From the NCBI RefSeq assembly GCF_004331035.1, contig NZ_SJNT01000012.1, positions 1-64,000 on the forward strand: 64,000 nt of DNA, in the 5' to 3' direction. This DNA comes from Acinetobacter sp. ANC 4910 (GTDB lineage Bacteria > Pseudomonadota > Gammaproteobacteria > Pseudomonadales > Moraxellaceae). The translations under genes and the position numbers were made by a program. Shown piece after piece: positions 1 through 8,721 of this stretch. The notes beneath the pieces are model-generated. The model was not told where the DNA came from. It worked only from the letters and a program-made list of their open reading frames with translations, and made no database searches. How positions within the stretch are numbered: the stretch's first letter is position 1; the number at the start of each line of letters is the position of its first letter.

Positions 1-1
1 T

Positions 2-466
2 GAGCGTTTTAGCCATGTGGTGATGTGTAATACGGCGGCTAAAATTGGTCAGGAGCAGGCTTGGCTGGATCGGGCGGCTTTGGTCAGATCTCAAGGTTTA
101 CAATCCATCGCGGACAGCGCAGCTTCGCGATGGTTTACAGATCCCTTTATCCAAAGTAACGCAGCAACGGTTGCAACGCTTTCAAACGACTTAGGTGCTG
201 GCAGCCCAGAAGGTTATGCGAGTTGTTGTGAAGCTTTGGCTAAGGCGGATGTTCGGGAACAATTAAAGACAATTACGGTGCCTGTATTGATTATTGCAGG
301 ACGGCAAGATCCTGTGACAACCGTGGCGGATGCTGAGTTTATGCAGAGTCAGATTCCGAACAGTCAGTTGGTAGAAATTGATGCGTCGCATATTTCTAAT
401 GTGGAACAGCCAACGGCGTTTAATCAGAACCTTATGAATTTTTTACAAGTGAATGCATGTCTATAG
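2..466 (+). CDS. catD: 3-oxoadipate enol-lactonase, C-terminal part (5' end outside window)
   Basis: The gene enters from the left edge in frame 2, and the reading frame is already open before the first Met codon. The visible 154 residues are the C-terminal part of an alpha/beta hydrolase. They include the CNTAAKIG segment typical of PcaD/CatD enol-lactonases, a strand plus acid segment (VLIIAGRQDPVT) and the catalytic-His region (IDASHISNVEQP). The enzyme hydrolyses 3-oxoadipate enol-lactone to 3-oxoadipate in the beta-ketoadipate pathway. Acinetobacter usually has two isozymes, CatD and PcaD. I chose catD because no pcaK-like gene follows, and catD is the last gene of the cat operon in the well-known Acinetobacter arrangement. 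The function is firm; the choice between catD and pcaD is inference. Confidence 0.85.
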   Translation, partial: ERFSHVVMCNTAAKIGQEQAWLDRAALVRSQGLQSIADSAASRWFTDPFIQSNAATVATLSNDLGAGSPEGYASCCEALAKADVREQLKTITVPVLIIAGRQDPVTTVADAEFMQSQIPNSQLVEIDASHISNVEQPTAFNQNLMNFLQVNACL

Positions 467-848
467 GCATACATTCATTAATACATCATATTTTAATAAG
501 ATCAGCATAATCCAAGTGATCATAAAATTGACCAGATTACTTGGATTTGCTATAAAATTGTGTAGATCTTAAGGACTAAGATCTGAATAAGAAAACCAAG
601 CGCATGGAATGGAATCTTCAAGTATATGCCTGTTATTAAACACTTAAAATAAAGATATTCACTCCTTCACTGAATACTTGTTGAAAGCAGCATTTTTGGC
701 AATTCTGGTCTGTATCTTGCATTGATCTTTATATATTTTGCACACAACTGAATCATCTAAGTGCAGTATTTACACCCGCTTCAAAATTCTTCCGAGCAGA
801 ATTTTCAAAGGTGAAATACAAGCAGGAGTTAGCCAAAGGAATAACGAT
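467..848. other. intergenic region with two inverted repeats
   Basis: No convincing gene is seen. The stretch holds a 9-bp inverted repeat (509-517 with 539-547, AATCCAAGT and its complement) and a tight 8-bp inverted repeat with a 5-nt loop (564-571 with 577-584, AGATCTTA and its complement). Neither is followed by a clear T run, so they are weak terminator candidates for the upstream operon, or operators for the AraC gene that follows. An in-frame TTG at 738 extends the downstream frame, but a better start lies at 849. Confidence 0.5.
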
Positions 849-1868
849 ATGTATCAAGCCAACTCTTCTGAATTAAATGGACGGAATTTCCAGCAGGAAT
901 CTATTTTTTCTCCCCATAATTTACTCTTCAACCATCAAGATATAAATGAAACCTGTAAAAATGTGGGGCAAGTTTTTAAGCCTCACCTGTTAAAAATCTC
1001 CAAGCCACAGAAAAATTTTAGTGCAACCATGCACCATGTTAAAACAGGTGCCCTGTCTATTAGCCGTTTAGTCTACGGTGCGGATGTGATTATAGAACCC
1101 GACCATTTAGACAAATTTTATTTAATCCAGATTCCAACCCATGGTTATGCCGAAATTGAATTTGGACGTCAAAAATTTATGTCCTATTCGCAAGTCGCAT
1201 CCATCATCTCACCACAACAATCTTTGCGGATGCGCTGGCATGCCAACTCTCCGCAACTTATTTTAAAAATTTCTAAAGATGATTTTCTGCATCATTGTCG
1301 CCAGCATATTCCTGACACTGACAACACTCCGCTTATTTTTGATCCTAAACTCGATTTTACTACCCAAAATGGCAGCTACTTTTTGCAATTGCTCCGCACC
1401 TTAATGGATGCACTGGCATGCGACAAACATCCACTGCATCATCCATTGGCTTTTAAACAGTTTGAATCGAATCTATTAAACGCGCTGATTTATGGGCAGC
1501 CCAATAATGGCTTAGATAAAATTGATTCTCATAAAGATAAAACGATTTCGCCGCACTTTATTAAACGGACTGAAGCCTATATTCAACAACATTTACATGA
1601 GCCGTTAAGTGTGGAAACGCTGGCCGAACAAGCAGGTGTAAGTGTTCGTACTTTATTTACGGGCTTTAAAAACTATTTGGGCACGACCCCAATGGCATAT
1701 CTGAGAGAATTACGTTTTGAGCAGGCACACTTAGAACTTGTACGAAATGACCATTTGACCGTTACGGACGTGGCATTTAAATGGGGATTTACGCATTTAG
1801 GTAGATTTTCTCAAGAATATAAAAGACGTTTTGGAACTTTGCCATCATCTACCCGTCGTTGTAGCTAA
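849..1868 (+). CDS. AraC-family transcriptional regulator
   Basis: This is a 339-residue regulator. The start at 849 is preferred over an upstream in-frame TTG at 738 because AAAGGA sits 8 bases upstream of it. The N-terminal two thirds resemble the AraC_binding_2 sensing domain of XylS/BenR-type aromatic regulators. The last 100 residues form the double helix-turn-helix, with AEQAGVSVRTLFTGFK as the first recognition segment and DVAFKWGFTHLGRFSQEYKRRFG as the second. It converges on the minus-strand indole-type operon, so it may control that operon or the cat genes. A second AraC regulator lies at 8722-9711, and the sequence does not show which of the two serves the operon. The family is sure; the effector is unknown. 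Confidence 0.9.
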   Translation: MYQANSSELNGRNFQQESIFSPHNLLFNHQDINETCKNVGQVFKPHLLKISKPQKNFSATMHHVKTGALSISRLVYGADVIIEPDHLDKFYLIQIPTHGYAEIEFGRQKFMSYSQVASIISPQQSLRMRWHANSPQLILKISKDDFLHHCRQHIPDTDNTPLIFDPKLDFTTQNGSYFLQLLRTLMDALACDKHPLHHPLAFKQFESNLLNALIYGQPNNGLDKIDSHKDKTISPHFIKRTEAYIQQHLHEPLSVETLAEQAGVSVRTLFTGFKNYLGTTPMAYLRELRFEQAHLELVRNDHLTVTDVAFKWGFTHLGRFSQEYKRRFGTLPSSTRRCS

Positions 1869-1914
1869 CCCAATTAAAATACAATCTACAATTCAGCTCT
1901 CAAAGAAAGAAATC

Positions 1915-1941
1915 GCCTTTTATCCTGTATGGATAAAAGGC
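1915..1941. terminator. bidirectional hairpin between convergent genes
   Basis: The arms GCCTTTTATCC and GGATAAAAGGC are perfect with a 5-nt loop. The hairpin lies between the convergent AraC gene and the channel gene. The arms themselves are A/T-rich at the base, but there is no long flanking T run, so termination is likely rather than certain. Confidence 0.6.
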
Positions 1942-1950
1942 TAGGTTGAG

Positions 1951-2898
1951 TTAGAAATAATGAATATAACGAACTTGCATTCGCGTCCCTTCAGGGCGGT
2001 TTTCTGCATCTTGTTCAAAATAGGCATTGGCAACGACATGGTTATTTGGTGAAAAACTGTACATTGCACCTGGACCAATTGCCCAAACTTTTTCTTTACG
2101 CCCTTTTACTTTCTCGCCATCCACTTCGGTATCGGTGATTTGCTTTAACCAGTAGCCATTTAGCCCCAAGCGAAATTGTGGCGTAATGGCATAATCTGTA
2201 GCAAAGTTTGCATGTAATGCCTGCCCTGCTTGAATCTCATCTGCACCTGAAAAGGCATAACTTGGATCATCATTTTTAAAATTATACAGATAATGAATGC
2301 GTGTCGAAGCTGTCCATTTGGGATTAAACCAGTATGTTGCCGCCCAATACGGATTCAACGAAACGGCATGATTACTTGGATTGATATCTTTTTGTGAACT
2401 GTAATCCCCTGTTGGCAGGTTCACTTGAAACTCAATCCGATGTACAAATTTTGGACCTGCTGTGCCCATAATTGGATCGAATTGCACAAAAGGGCCAATC
2501 ATGACATCGCCAAAACCACTTTGTGATTTGATTGCCAGATTATTCAAGCCATCATCCATATCCATTTTGCTCACAAATGGAATCAGAAAGTTAATCCCTA
2601 AACTGGCATGATCGCCTAATTTAACATGAGATAAGTAGCTAATTTGCTCCACGATCACTTGATAGTTGAGGTCTGTTTTCGGTAAAGGGAGTTTGTTCCC
2701 ATGTGCATCGACCAATTCATCACTTTCATAGTTTTGAAAATAGGTCTGTGCATACCAACCTGTCCCCGCAGGTAAGCCACCATCTAAAAAGCTGGTCATA
2801 CCTAAATTTACAGTTGGCAAATCATAGGCTTGTGCCATAACAGAAATACAACTCAAACTACAGAGCAAAACACTTTTTTGTACGACATGAGACTTCAT
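1951..2898 (-). CDS. outer-membrane channel/transporter of the phenol meta-degradation (Phenol_MetA_deg) family
   Basis: This 315-residue protein has a Sec signal peptide (basic start, hydrophobic core, cleavage after MAQA near residue 24). The mature part is a beta-barrel pattern of alternating aromatic strands ending in ...VRYIHYF with a C-terminal Phe, typical of outer-membrane proteins. The sequence fits the Phenol_MetA_deg family (SphA-like), whose members accompany aromatic degradation operons and are thought to aid uptake of hydrophobic substrates. It is the last gene of the minus-strand monooxygenase operon, separated from the flavin reductase by a hairpin that could reduce its expression. 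A paralogue follows catA at 42932-43813. The substrate is not shown by the sequence. Confidence 0.8.
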   Translation of the reverse strand: MKSHVVQKSVLLCSLSCISVMAQAYDLPTVNLGMTSFLDGGLPAGTGWYAQTYFQNYESDELVDAHGNKLPLPKTDLNYQVIVEQISYLSHVKLGDHASLGINFLIPFVSKMDMDDGLNNLAIKSQSGFGDVMIGPFVQFDPIMGTAGPKFVHRIEFQVNLPTGDYSSQKDINPSNHAVSLNPYWAATYWFNPKWTASTRIHYLYNFKNDDPSYAFSGADEIQAGQALHANFATDYAITPQFRLGLNGYWLKQITDTEVDGEKVKGRKEKVWAIGPGAMYSFSPNNHVVANAYFEQDAENRPEGTRMQVRYIHYF

Positions 2899-2917
2899 TG
2901 TTTTTTCCTAAATAAAA

Positions 2918-2940
2918 AGTCACGATGAAACATCGTGACT
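2918..2940 (-). terminator. intra-operon hairpin with T run before the channel gene
   Basis: The perfect arms AGTCACGATG and CATCGTGACT are separated by 3 nt. On the minus strand they are followed by TTTTTA, which is a good intrinsic terminator. It sits between the flavin reductase and the channel gene, so it either ends the operon there or acts as an attenuator. Confidence 0.7.
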
Positions 2941-2946
2941 AAATCG

Positions 2947-3480
2947 TTAATTGCTTAGCTCTGGATGAGCAGCCGCGACTCGGTATTTCCCTGCATGGAA
3001 AACCAATGGCTCTCCCTGCCGTTGTTGATATTGCTCAATCTGACCAATAAAAATAAGGTGATCGCCTCCTTCGTATTGGGTCACATTTCGACAGACAAGG
3101 GTTGCCAACACATCCTCCAGTATCGGTACACCTACATCACATTCTCGATGTGCAATTCCAGCGAATTTATCGGCAGAGGCTTTGGCAAAATGTCCTGAAA
3201 GTGAATGATGTTCCTGTGCCAACATATGAATCGCAAAATGTTCAGCATCAACAAAATCTGACAGGCTTGGGGCCGTTTTAGACAAACTCCATAAAATTAA
3301 TGGCGGGTCGAGTGACAAGGAAGAAAAAGAGTTCGCTGTCATGCCTACTTTTCGTCCCTGCTTACTGCGTGTCGTGATGACCGTTACGCCTGTTGCAAAC
3401 TGACCGAGTAAATTCCGTATTTCTCTTGGGTTTTCAACGTTTACTGGCAGTAATGCCATATCTTCAATGCTATCAATCAT
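2947..3480 (-). CDS. iifD: flavin reductase component of the indole/styrene-type monooxygenase
   Basis: This 177-residue protein belongs to the HpaC/StyB flavin reductase (FMN-binding split barrel) family. It shows LLGQFATGVTVITT near residues 25-40, GMTANSFSSLSLDPPL near 45-60, and a terminal H-x-GKYR motif. It supplies reduced FAD to the monooxygenase encoded just upstream. The start ATG has AAGGATC 6-12 bases before it. The neighbouring SDR and DLH-fusion genes match the Acinetobacter iif indole operon as I recall it, where iifD is the reductase. The family is certain; the symbol rests on gene order and recall. Confidence 0.85.
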   Translation of the reverse strand: MIDSIEDMALLPVNVENPREIRNLLGQFATGVTVITTRSKQGRKVGMTANSFSSLSLDPPLILWSLSKTAPSLSDFVDAEHFAIHMLAQEHHSLSGHFAKASADKFAGIAHRECDVGVPILEDVLATLVCRNVTQYEGGDHLIFIGQIEQYQQRQGEPLVFHAGKYRVAAAHPELSN

Positions 3481-3507
3481 GAGTAAGATCCTTTTTACAA
3501 AACCTGA

Positions 3508-4746
3508 TTAGGCAACTTTTTGAGCTGTTTTCATGGCAAGAAAATGCTGAGCTTGTTTCGCATCAAACCACCACGGTGCAAAGTCTCGTGGGTCATCAAA
3601 GTTATTTGCCATCACTGATGCAATCGCTTGGTTCTGGCTGGCAGCGGCAAGTAATTCCACGACATGCGGTTGCGGTGGTAACAGCAGACTATTGGTCCAA
3701 GCCACGACTTTTTCGGCATAAGCCCAATAACGTTCAAAGGTTTGTTGCATCCATGCTTCACTAAAAATCTGATCATCATTAGACAAAATGGCATCGAAAT
3801 AAATTTTGCTGCATTTGGCAGCGTTATTTGAACCTTGACCTGTAATTGGATCATTTACGACTAGAGCATCTGCCATGCCAAAGATTTTTTTACCTGAAGG
3901 CAGCGTCAAAACAGGTTTACGCACTGTTGGTGGGAATCGACCTGCCAAATAGCCGCCTGCATCGGTAAGTTCAACATTGCTACAACGCTCAAATTCCCAT
4001 GGCACATATTTTTTAAGCAGTTCAAGACTGCGCTGTAAATGCTGTTCAGGCGTTTGTACATCTTGCCAACAGTCCATAGATCCGTTGGGAATGCCTTCAA
4101 AAACCATAATGTCGCATGGTCCATTAATGGTCAGTGCTGGAAAAGAGAAGTATTCCCCTACTTCTGGAATGATGTTGAAAGTGACGCGTGAATATGGCGA
4201 GACGGGTTTCATGCCTTTGACATAGGTCAGTGCCAAGGCACGTTGCGGTCGATCAAAGGTGCTTCGTTCCGCATCACGTTCAAACTGTTTGACAACCTCA
4301 CCCTTTCCTGCGGCGAGCAAGACCAACTCATATTCATTGGCCAATTGCTCTAGTTCTTCAATACCCACATCCTGAATGATTAATCGACCCCCACGTTTTT
4401 CAAATTCCTGCATCCAAAAGGGCATTTTTACGCGCTGATCGACCGATTGTGCATAGCGTTCCAGACGCGCACTCCATTCAAATGCTTTGCCACCATGTTC
4501 AGGATTGACCAAAGCCAAACCAATTCCTTCCACTGCAGGACATTGCTCTTCCCAAAAGTTCAGCCCTAAGTCTCGTTCCGTTTGTAAAGCATTATGAAAC
4601 ATACATTGACTCGACATGACTTTGCCCTGACGGATTTCATCGGCAGTACGGTTGGTAATTAAAGTTACGTCATAGCCTGTATCTAACAGACCTAATCCAA
4701 GTTGCAGGCCTGATTGTCCTGCTCCAACAATTGCAATACGGCGCAT
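3508..4746 (-). CDS. iifC: FAD-dependent indole/styrene monooxygenase, oxygenase component
   Basis: This 412-residue group E flavoprotein monooxygenase begins with the FAD dinucleotide fold GAGQSGLQLGLGLL. Near residue 300 it carries the second FAD segment (GMADALVVNDPITGQGSNNAAK) typical of StyA-like enzymes. I start at the ATG at 4746 because GGAG lies 6 bases upstream; an in-frame TTG lies 12 bases earlier. It should epoxidise or hydroxylate indole (or styrene) with reduced FAD from the adjacent reductase. In the Acinetobacter indole pathway the product is oxidised by the neighbouring SDR. The StyA-like family is clear. Indole as the natural substrate is inferred from the cluster, since there is no styrene-oxide isomerase or phenylacetaldehyde dehydrogenase next to it. 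Confidence 0.85.
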   Translation of the reverse strand: MRRIAIVGAGQSGLQLGLGLLDTGYDVTLITNRTADEIRQGKVMSSQCMFHNALQTERDLGLNFWEEQCPAVEGIGLALVNPEHGGKAFEWSARLERYAQSVDQRVKMPFWMQEFEKRGGRLIIQDVGIEELEQLANEYELVLLAAGKGEVVKQFERDAERSTFDRPQRALALTYVKGMKPVSPYSRVTFNIIPEVGEYFSFPALTINGPCDIMVFEGIPNGSMDCWQDVQTPEQHLQRSLELLKKYVPWEFERCSNVELTDAGGYLAGRFPPTVRKPVLTLPSGKKIFGMADALVVNDPITGQGSNNAAKCSKIYFDAILSNDDQIFSEAWMQQTFERYWAYAEKVVAWTNSLLLPPQPHVVELLAAASQNQAIASVMANNFDDPRDFAPWWFDAKQAQHFLAMKTAQKVA

Positions 4747-4791
4747 GTGTTTCTCCAAATTTCTTAATGTTCTGAATAATGAATATCTGTC

Positions 4792-5577
4792 TTAGCTGGC
4801 TAAGCGTGGAATGGCGGGTTGTGCCCCTTCAGGTCCCATCACTGAATATCCACCATCAACGGCGTAATCTGCCCCAGTTACAAAACTCGCGGCAGGTGAT
4901 AGTAAAAACTGCACCACATTGGCCACTTCTTCTGGATGTCCCAAGCGACCCAATAAGTGATAATCCGCGGCAACGCCATCTGCTTTTTCACGGTTGTTAC
5001 CGCTGACTTCGGCAATCACCCGCGACCATGTCCAACCTGGGGAAATCGAATTGACCCGAATGCCATCAGCGGCAAAATCCATGGCCATACTTTGAGTTAA
5101 TTGGCGAATAGCCGCTTTGGATACTGGATATAACCAGCGTCCTGTTTGTGCATACTTGGCAGAAATCGAAGTAAAATTCACAATCGAACCACGATGCTCT
5201 TTTAAGTCTGGATAAAAGGCACGCGTTAACTCCACTACAGACAACACATTGACATCCAATGCCTTTAGCCAATCCTGACGAGAGGACTGAAAGCCATCAT
5301 CCAAGTAAGTACATGCCAAGTTCACTAAACAACTGACTTCACCCAAATGCTGATGAATGTTCTTGACTGCCTGCTGAATCGCAACATCACTGGTCAAATC
5401 CACTTGTATGAACATCACGTCATAAGGAAAACTTTCTGCAATTTTCTTTCCGTTGGCATCGATATCTAGAATGGCAACGCGTGCGCCTGCATTCACCAAA
5501 GCCTGAACCACGGCCTTTCCAATGAGGGTTGCACCGCCACTGACCACGGCAACCTTGCCTTTTAAATCAATGTTCAT
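4792..5577 (-). CDS. iifB: short-chain dehydrogenase, probable indole-dihydrodiol dehydrogenase
   Basis: This 261-residue classical SDR has the nucleotide-binding motif SGGATLIGKA near residue 15, the LDID acidic end of strand 2 (which favours NAD over NADP), the active-site Ser in FTSISAKYA and the YPVSK catalytic pair. The C-terminal SPAASFVTGADYAVDGG is standard. It lies between the DLH-fusion gene (2-bp gap) and the monooxygenase gene (45-bp gap), so it is clearly in the same operon. By analogy with the iif operon it should oxidise the dihydroxyindoline product of the monooxygenase to 3-hydroxyindolin-2-one. The fold is certain; the substrate is inferred from context. Confidence 0.85.
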   Translation of the reverse strand: MNIDLKGKVAVVSGGATLIGKAVVQALVNAGARVAILDIDANGKKIAESFPYDVMFIQVDLTSDVAIQQAVKNIHQHLGEVSCLVNLACTYLDDGFQSSRQDWLKALDVNVLSVVELTRAFYPDLKEHRGSIVNFTSISAKYAQTGRWLYPVSKAAIRQLTQSMAMDFAADGIRVNSISPGWTWSRVIAEVSGNNREKADGVAADYHLLGRLGHPEEVANVVQFLLSPAASFVTGADYAVDGGYSVMGPEGAQPAIPRLAS

Positions 5578-5579
5578 AA

Positions 5580-6839
5580 TTACACTCCCTCACCAATGGG
5601 TTTGCCTTCGCTGCTGTTCCATGACGGCATCAGCGTATTGGAAGGTAAATCTTCATTCAGGAGTTTTTTAGCCGTCTCAACACCGGCCACAGGTAATCCC
5701 TCAGGGTTGAGTAAACCAATTTGCACCAGTACCGATGCCTGATCCCAATAAATATGTTCATGACACAGTTTAGAACCGCGAAATTGAATAACACCAAGCA
5801 TTGGAATTTCGACGTATTTGCCTGTTGGTTTCACCCCTGGCAGTAGCCAATCAATTTCGGTGTCATGGGTAAAGCTCATGATGAATTCATCGACCACCTG
5901 CGTTGATCCCACCGTGCGTGATATAGAGGTAATCTTCATGTCTTCAGGGTTTTGATGGACAAAATGGTAACGATAGAAACGCGCTAACTGACTTTGCCCC
6001 ACACCCCCTGTCAACGTTGGAATATGATTGACATAAGGTTCAGCCACCATGGTTGCCATCGTCGCAGGGACATCTCGTGTATCAAACTCATGCCGAATAT
6101 GCTCTTCCCATAACGCCACTAAGTCATAATGTGGTCCAATCGTGTCATGCAGTGCAGTCACTGTTCGCTCATGGGCAAATCGGGCTGATGGTTTGTGGTA
6201 ATGTTCACTTTTCGGTCGAGCAAAGGCATGATCGACATCTTCATAGACATAAGCTTTGACATTGCTATATTGACTCGCTGCTTGCAAAATTGCTTGTCGC
6301 GCATCTGGTGGCGTAAATTGATCTAACTCTGCAATATGCAGCACCAAACGTCCTTTTAGGTTTGCTAGCTCATCCAGTACATTTTCTAAACCAACCCCGT
6401 AGTACCCAACGGCGCAAGCAACTTCTGGTAAACGACAGGCAGCTAAATATGCCAGTTTTCCACCCAAGCAATACCCAACAACACCCAGCCCTGTAGACGT
6501 ATCACATTCAGGTCGTGTTTGCAGATAAGCCAGACTGTCCTGAATATCTTCTACGCCTAAGTTTTCATCATATTGTTGATAAAGTGTATAAGCTTTTTGA
6601 AAATCTTCTGGGGTATAACCCAATTCAACATTGGCTGCACTACGCCAAAACAAATCAGGTACAAGAACGGTGTATCCTTCTTCGGCAAGAAAATTTGCCT
6701 TTTCCCGCATCGCAGCATTGACCCCAAAGATTTCCTGACACAGCACAATGCCTGGACCTTTACCTGAAGATGGGGCGACCAAGTAAGCACTAAATTGTTT
6801 ACCAGTCTCGGTTTTTATCTGAATCGTTTGACCAGCCAT
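5580..6839 (-). CDS. iifA: dienelactone hydrolase-SnoaL-like fusion, probable cofactor-free oxygenase of the indole pathway
   Basis: This 419-residue protein has two domains. Residues 1-235 form a dienelactone hydrolase (DLH) domain with the full set of DLH active-site residues: Glu36 (CQEIFG), the nucleophile Cys124 in GYCLGG, Asp173 (ELDQF), His204 (DHAFAR) and Arg208. Residues 245-400 resemble a SnoaL/NTF2-like polyketide-cyclase domain. I chose the ATG at 6839 because AGGAG sits 9 bases upstream; an in-frame TTG lies 9 bases earlier. It is the first gene of the minus-strand operon. I recall IifA of Acinetobacter as a cofactor-independent enzyme that turns 3-hydroxyindolin-2-one into anthranilate. 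The domain architecture is seen; that role is from memory and gene order. Confidence 0.75.
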   Translation of the reverse strand: MAGQTIQIKTETGKQFSAYLVAPSSGKGPGIVLCQEIFGVNAAMREKANFLAEEGYTVLVPDLFWRSAANVELGYTPEDFQKAYTLYQQYDENLGVEDIQDSLAYLQTRPECDTSTGLGVVGYCLGGKLAYLAACRLPEVACAVGYYGVGLENVLDELANLKGRLVLHIAELDQFTPPDARQAILQAASQYSNVKAYVYEDVDHAFARPKSEHYHKPSARFAHERTVTALHDTIGPHYDLVALWEEHIRHEFDTRDVPATMATMVAEPYVNHIPTLTGGVGQSQLARFYRYHFVHQNPEDMKITSISRTVGSTQVVDEFIMSFTHDTEIDWLLPGVKPTGKYVEIPMLGVIQFRGSKLCHEHIYWDQASVLVQIGLLNPEGLPVAGVETAKKLLNEDLPSNTLMPSWNSSEGKPIGEGV

Positions 6840-7310
6840 AATCGTCAACTCCTGACTTTGTTATGGCTTTATCTTCTATCCAAATTTTTAGGATGACTGT
6901 CCAAAAGCTGCGAGCACTATCCAATCCATGCGCAATTCTAAATCGCGTGTCTAAATATGGATGCTTCTTTTGCTTGTGCAGGTGACACAAAATAATCTGT
7001 AAAAAAAACTATCTGGCACGAATGGAAAAAATGGATGAAGTTCAGGAGTTAATGGATAGCCCTCCAAGTATAAAAATAGTTCAATCAAGATATGTTCATA
7101 CCTCGCGATATCGCAACTTTTTCTACCGTTTCAAGCGTCCTGATACCTATCAAAACAAGGCGATGACTCTGGTGTAAATCGAACACCCTTCACTGATGCT
7201 CATGGCATGAGAACATTGCTAACGCAAAATTCATCCATCAATGCCATGAGTAAATTTGTACAAAAAGGGTCAATCCAACCGAGCTAAAACATACTTTCAA
7301 AGGAAGAATT
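6840..7310. other. divergent promoter region with ORF debris
   Basis: This 471-bp gap separates the iif-like operon (leftward) from the MFS gene (rightward), so it should hold both promoters and AraC operators. It also contains a 51-codon open frame at 7022-7177 (+, no good ribosome site) and, in a shifted frame directly downstream (to about 7290), a stretch reading TDAHGMRTLL. The H-G-x-R motif there resembles the HxxR box of P4-type integrases. I read this as possible gene debris rather than an expressed gene. Confidence 0.4.
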
Positions 7311-8651
7311 ATGAGAACAATTGAAGCAACCAATATTATCAATCGGGAGAAGCTCTCCCCTCTACAATGGCTCGTTTTTATACTGGGTTTTTTGGTCTTT
7401 TTCTGCGATGGCCTAGATACAGGAATTATTGGCTTTATTGCACCTGCTTTACTGGATGATTGGGGGATTAGCAAACCACAATTAGCACCCGTACTCAGTG
7501 CCGCATTGGTCGGTATGTCAATTGGTGCGATTATCTCAGGCCCCCTGTCCGATAAGTTTGGTCGTAAAGGCATTATTGTCACAACCACCCTTCTATTTTC
7601 AGTGTTTACCATTCTTTGTGGCTTTGCCAGCTCTACCCAAGAACTGATGATTTACCGTTTTATTACGGGGGTTGGATTAGGTGCAGCCATGCCAAACATC
7701 AGTACTATGGTGTCTGAATATATGCCAGTTAAGCGAAAAGCGTTTCTCACAGGGCTGGCAGGTTGTGGTTTTATGTTAGGCATTTCTTGTGGTGGAGTAT
7801 TGTCCGCCTATTTACTTGAAGGACTTGGTTGGTCGAAAGTCATTATTCTTGGCGGTAGTATTCCTTTACTGTTGGTGATTGTCTTGCTACTTGCGTTGCC
7901 TGAATCGACACAATCGCTGATTGCACGCAACCGCCAAGACAAAGCACTCGCTATCTTAGAGAAAATTCAAGGACATCCGTTTAGCGAACCCGTAAAACTG
8001 GTGTTACCACAAACCGAAACCACCAATGAAAATCCTGTAAAAATTGTATTGGGCAAATATTTGTGGGGTTCTAGCATGTTGTGGTTATGCTGTTTTACCA
8101 GCCTCTTAGTGTTTTATCTTTTAACCAGTTGGATGCCAACTATTTTAAAAACGGCGGGCTTTAGCACACAACAATTTAGCTTAATTGCCGCAATTTTCCC
8201 TTTTGGTGGTGTAATTGGCGCAACCATCATGGGGTGGTATATGGATAAAGTGAATCCAACCACCGTAATTAAATATGCCTATCTCATCGCGTTCGGCTTA
8301 TTCCTTGTTGCAGGTATAGTCAGCTCAAATATTTTGTTGCTCGGCATCACCATTTTCTTGATTGGTGCATTACTTGCTGGCGCGCAATCTTCACTCTTAC
8401 CACTGGCAACCCTGTTCTATCCAGCCGTTTGCCGCGCAGTTGGTGTGTCTTGGATGCATGGCATCGGACGGATTGGTGCGATCTTGGGGGCATTCTTTGG
8501 TTCACTTATTTTCACCTTTAACTTAAGTTTGGGTGGCATCTTCTTTATACTGGCTATCCCAACTTTCATTTCATTTATGGCTTTAACCCTAAAAGTCATC
8601 TATGAAAAATCTAAAACTAAAGCAATCTATAACTTAGAAAATTCGATCTAA
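7311..8651 (+). CDS. MFS permease, aromatic acid:H+ symporter family
   Basis: This 446-residue protein has about 12 predicted membrane segments. The first carries DGLDTGIIGFIAPAL, the conserved aspartate-bearing motif of the aromatic acid:H+ symporter family (PcaK, BenK, MucK, VanK). The MFS loop motif GPLSDKFGRK follows between segments 2 and 3. A strong AAAGGA lies 7 bases before the ATG. It is divergent from the indole-type operon and is followed by a terminator and a second AraC gene, so it may import anthranilate, benzoate or a related acid, or export an intermediate. The family is well supported; the substrate is not determined. Confidence 0.85.
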   Translation: MRTIEATNIINREKLSPLQWLVFILGFLVFFCDGLDTGIIGFIAPALLDDWGISKPQLAPVLSAALVGMSIGAIISGPLSDKFGRKGIIVTTTLLFSVFTILCGFASSTQELMIYRFITGVGLGAAMPNISTMVSEYMPVKRKAFLTGLAGCGFMLGISCGGVLSAYLLEGLGWSKVIILGGSIPLLLVIVLLLALPESTQSLIARNRQDKALAILEKIQGHPFSEPVKLVLPQTETTNENPVKIVLGKYLWGSSMLWLCCFTSLLVFYLLTSWMPTILKTAGFSTQQFSLIAAIFPFGGVIGATIMGWYMDKVNPTTVIKYAYLIAFGLFLVAGIVSSNILLLGITIFLIGALLAGAQSSLLPLATLFYPAVCRAVGVSWMHGIGRIGAILGAFFGSLIFTFNLSLGGIFFILAIPTFISFMALTLKVIYEKSKTKAIYNLENSI

Positions 8652-8673
8652 ACCATTTATATATTGCATTAAA

Positions 8674-8706
8674 AAACCCCTGATGAAATTGCTCAATCAG
8701 GGGTTT
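8674..8706. terminator. bidirectional intrinsic terminator
   Basis: The hairpin AAACCCCTGAT / ATCAGGGGTTT is flanked by an A run and a T run. It lies between the MFS gene (+) and the AraC gene (-), which converge on it, and can serve both. Confidence 0.85.
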
Positions 8707-8721
8707 CTTATATCTCATCAT

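Noticed and set aside
738..848. N-terminal extension of the AraC regulator from a TTG at 738
   Set aside because: There is no ribosome site at 738, while AAAGGA precedes the ATG at 849; the extra 37 residues do not look like part of the family.
6799..6990. 63-codon minus-strand frame upstream of the DLH-fusion gene
   Set aside because: It overlaps the DLH-fusion start in a different frame and has no recognisable features; the AGGAG-preceded ATG at 6839 explains the gene.
7013..7030. Sigma-54 promoter candidate (CTGGCACGAATGG)
   Set aside because: The -24 element is good, but 10 bases downstream there is no GC or similar -12 element.
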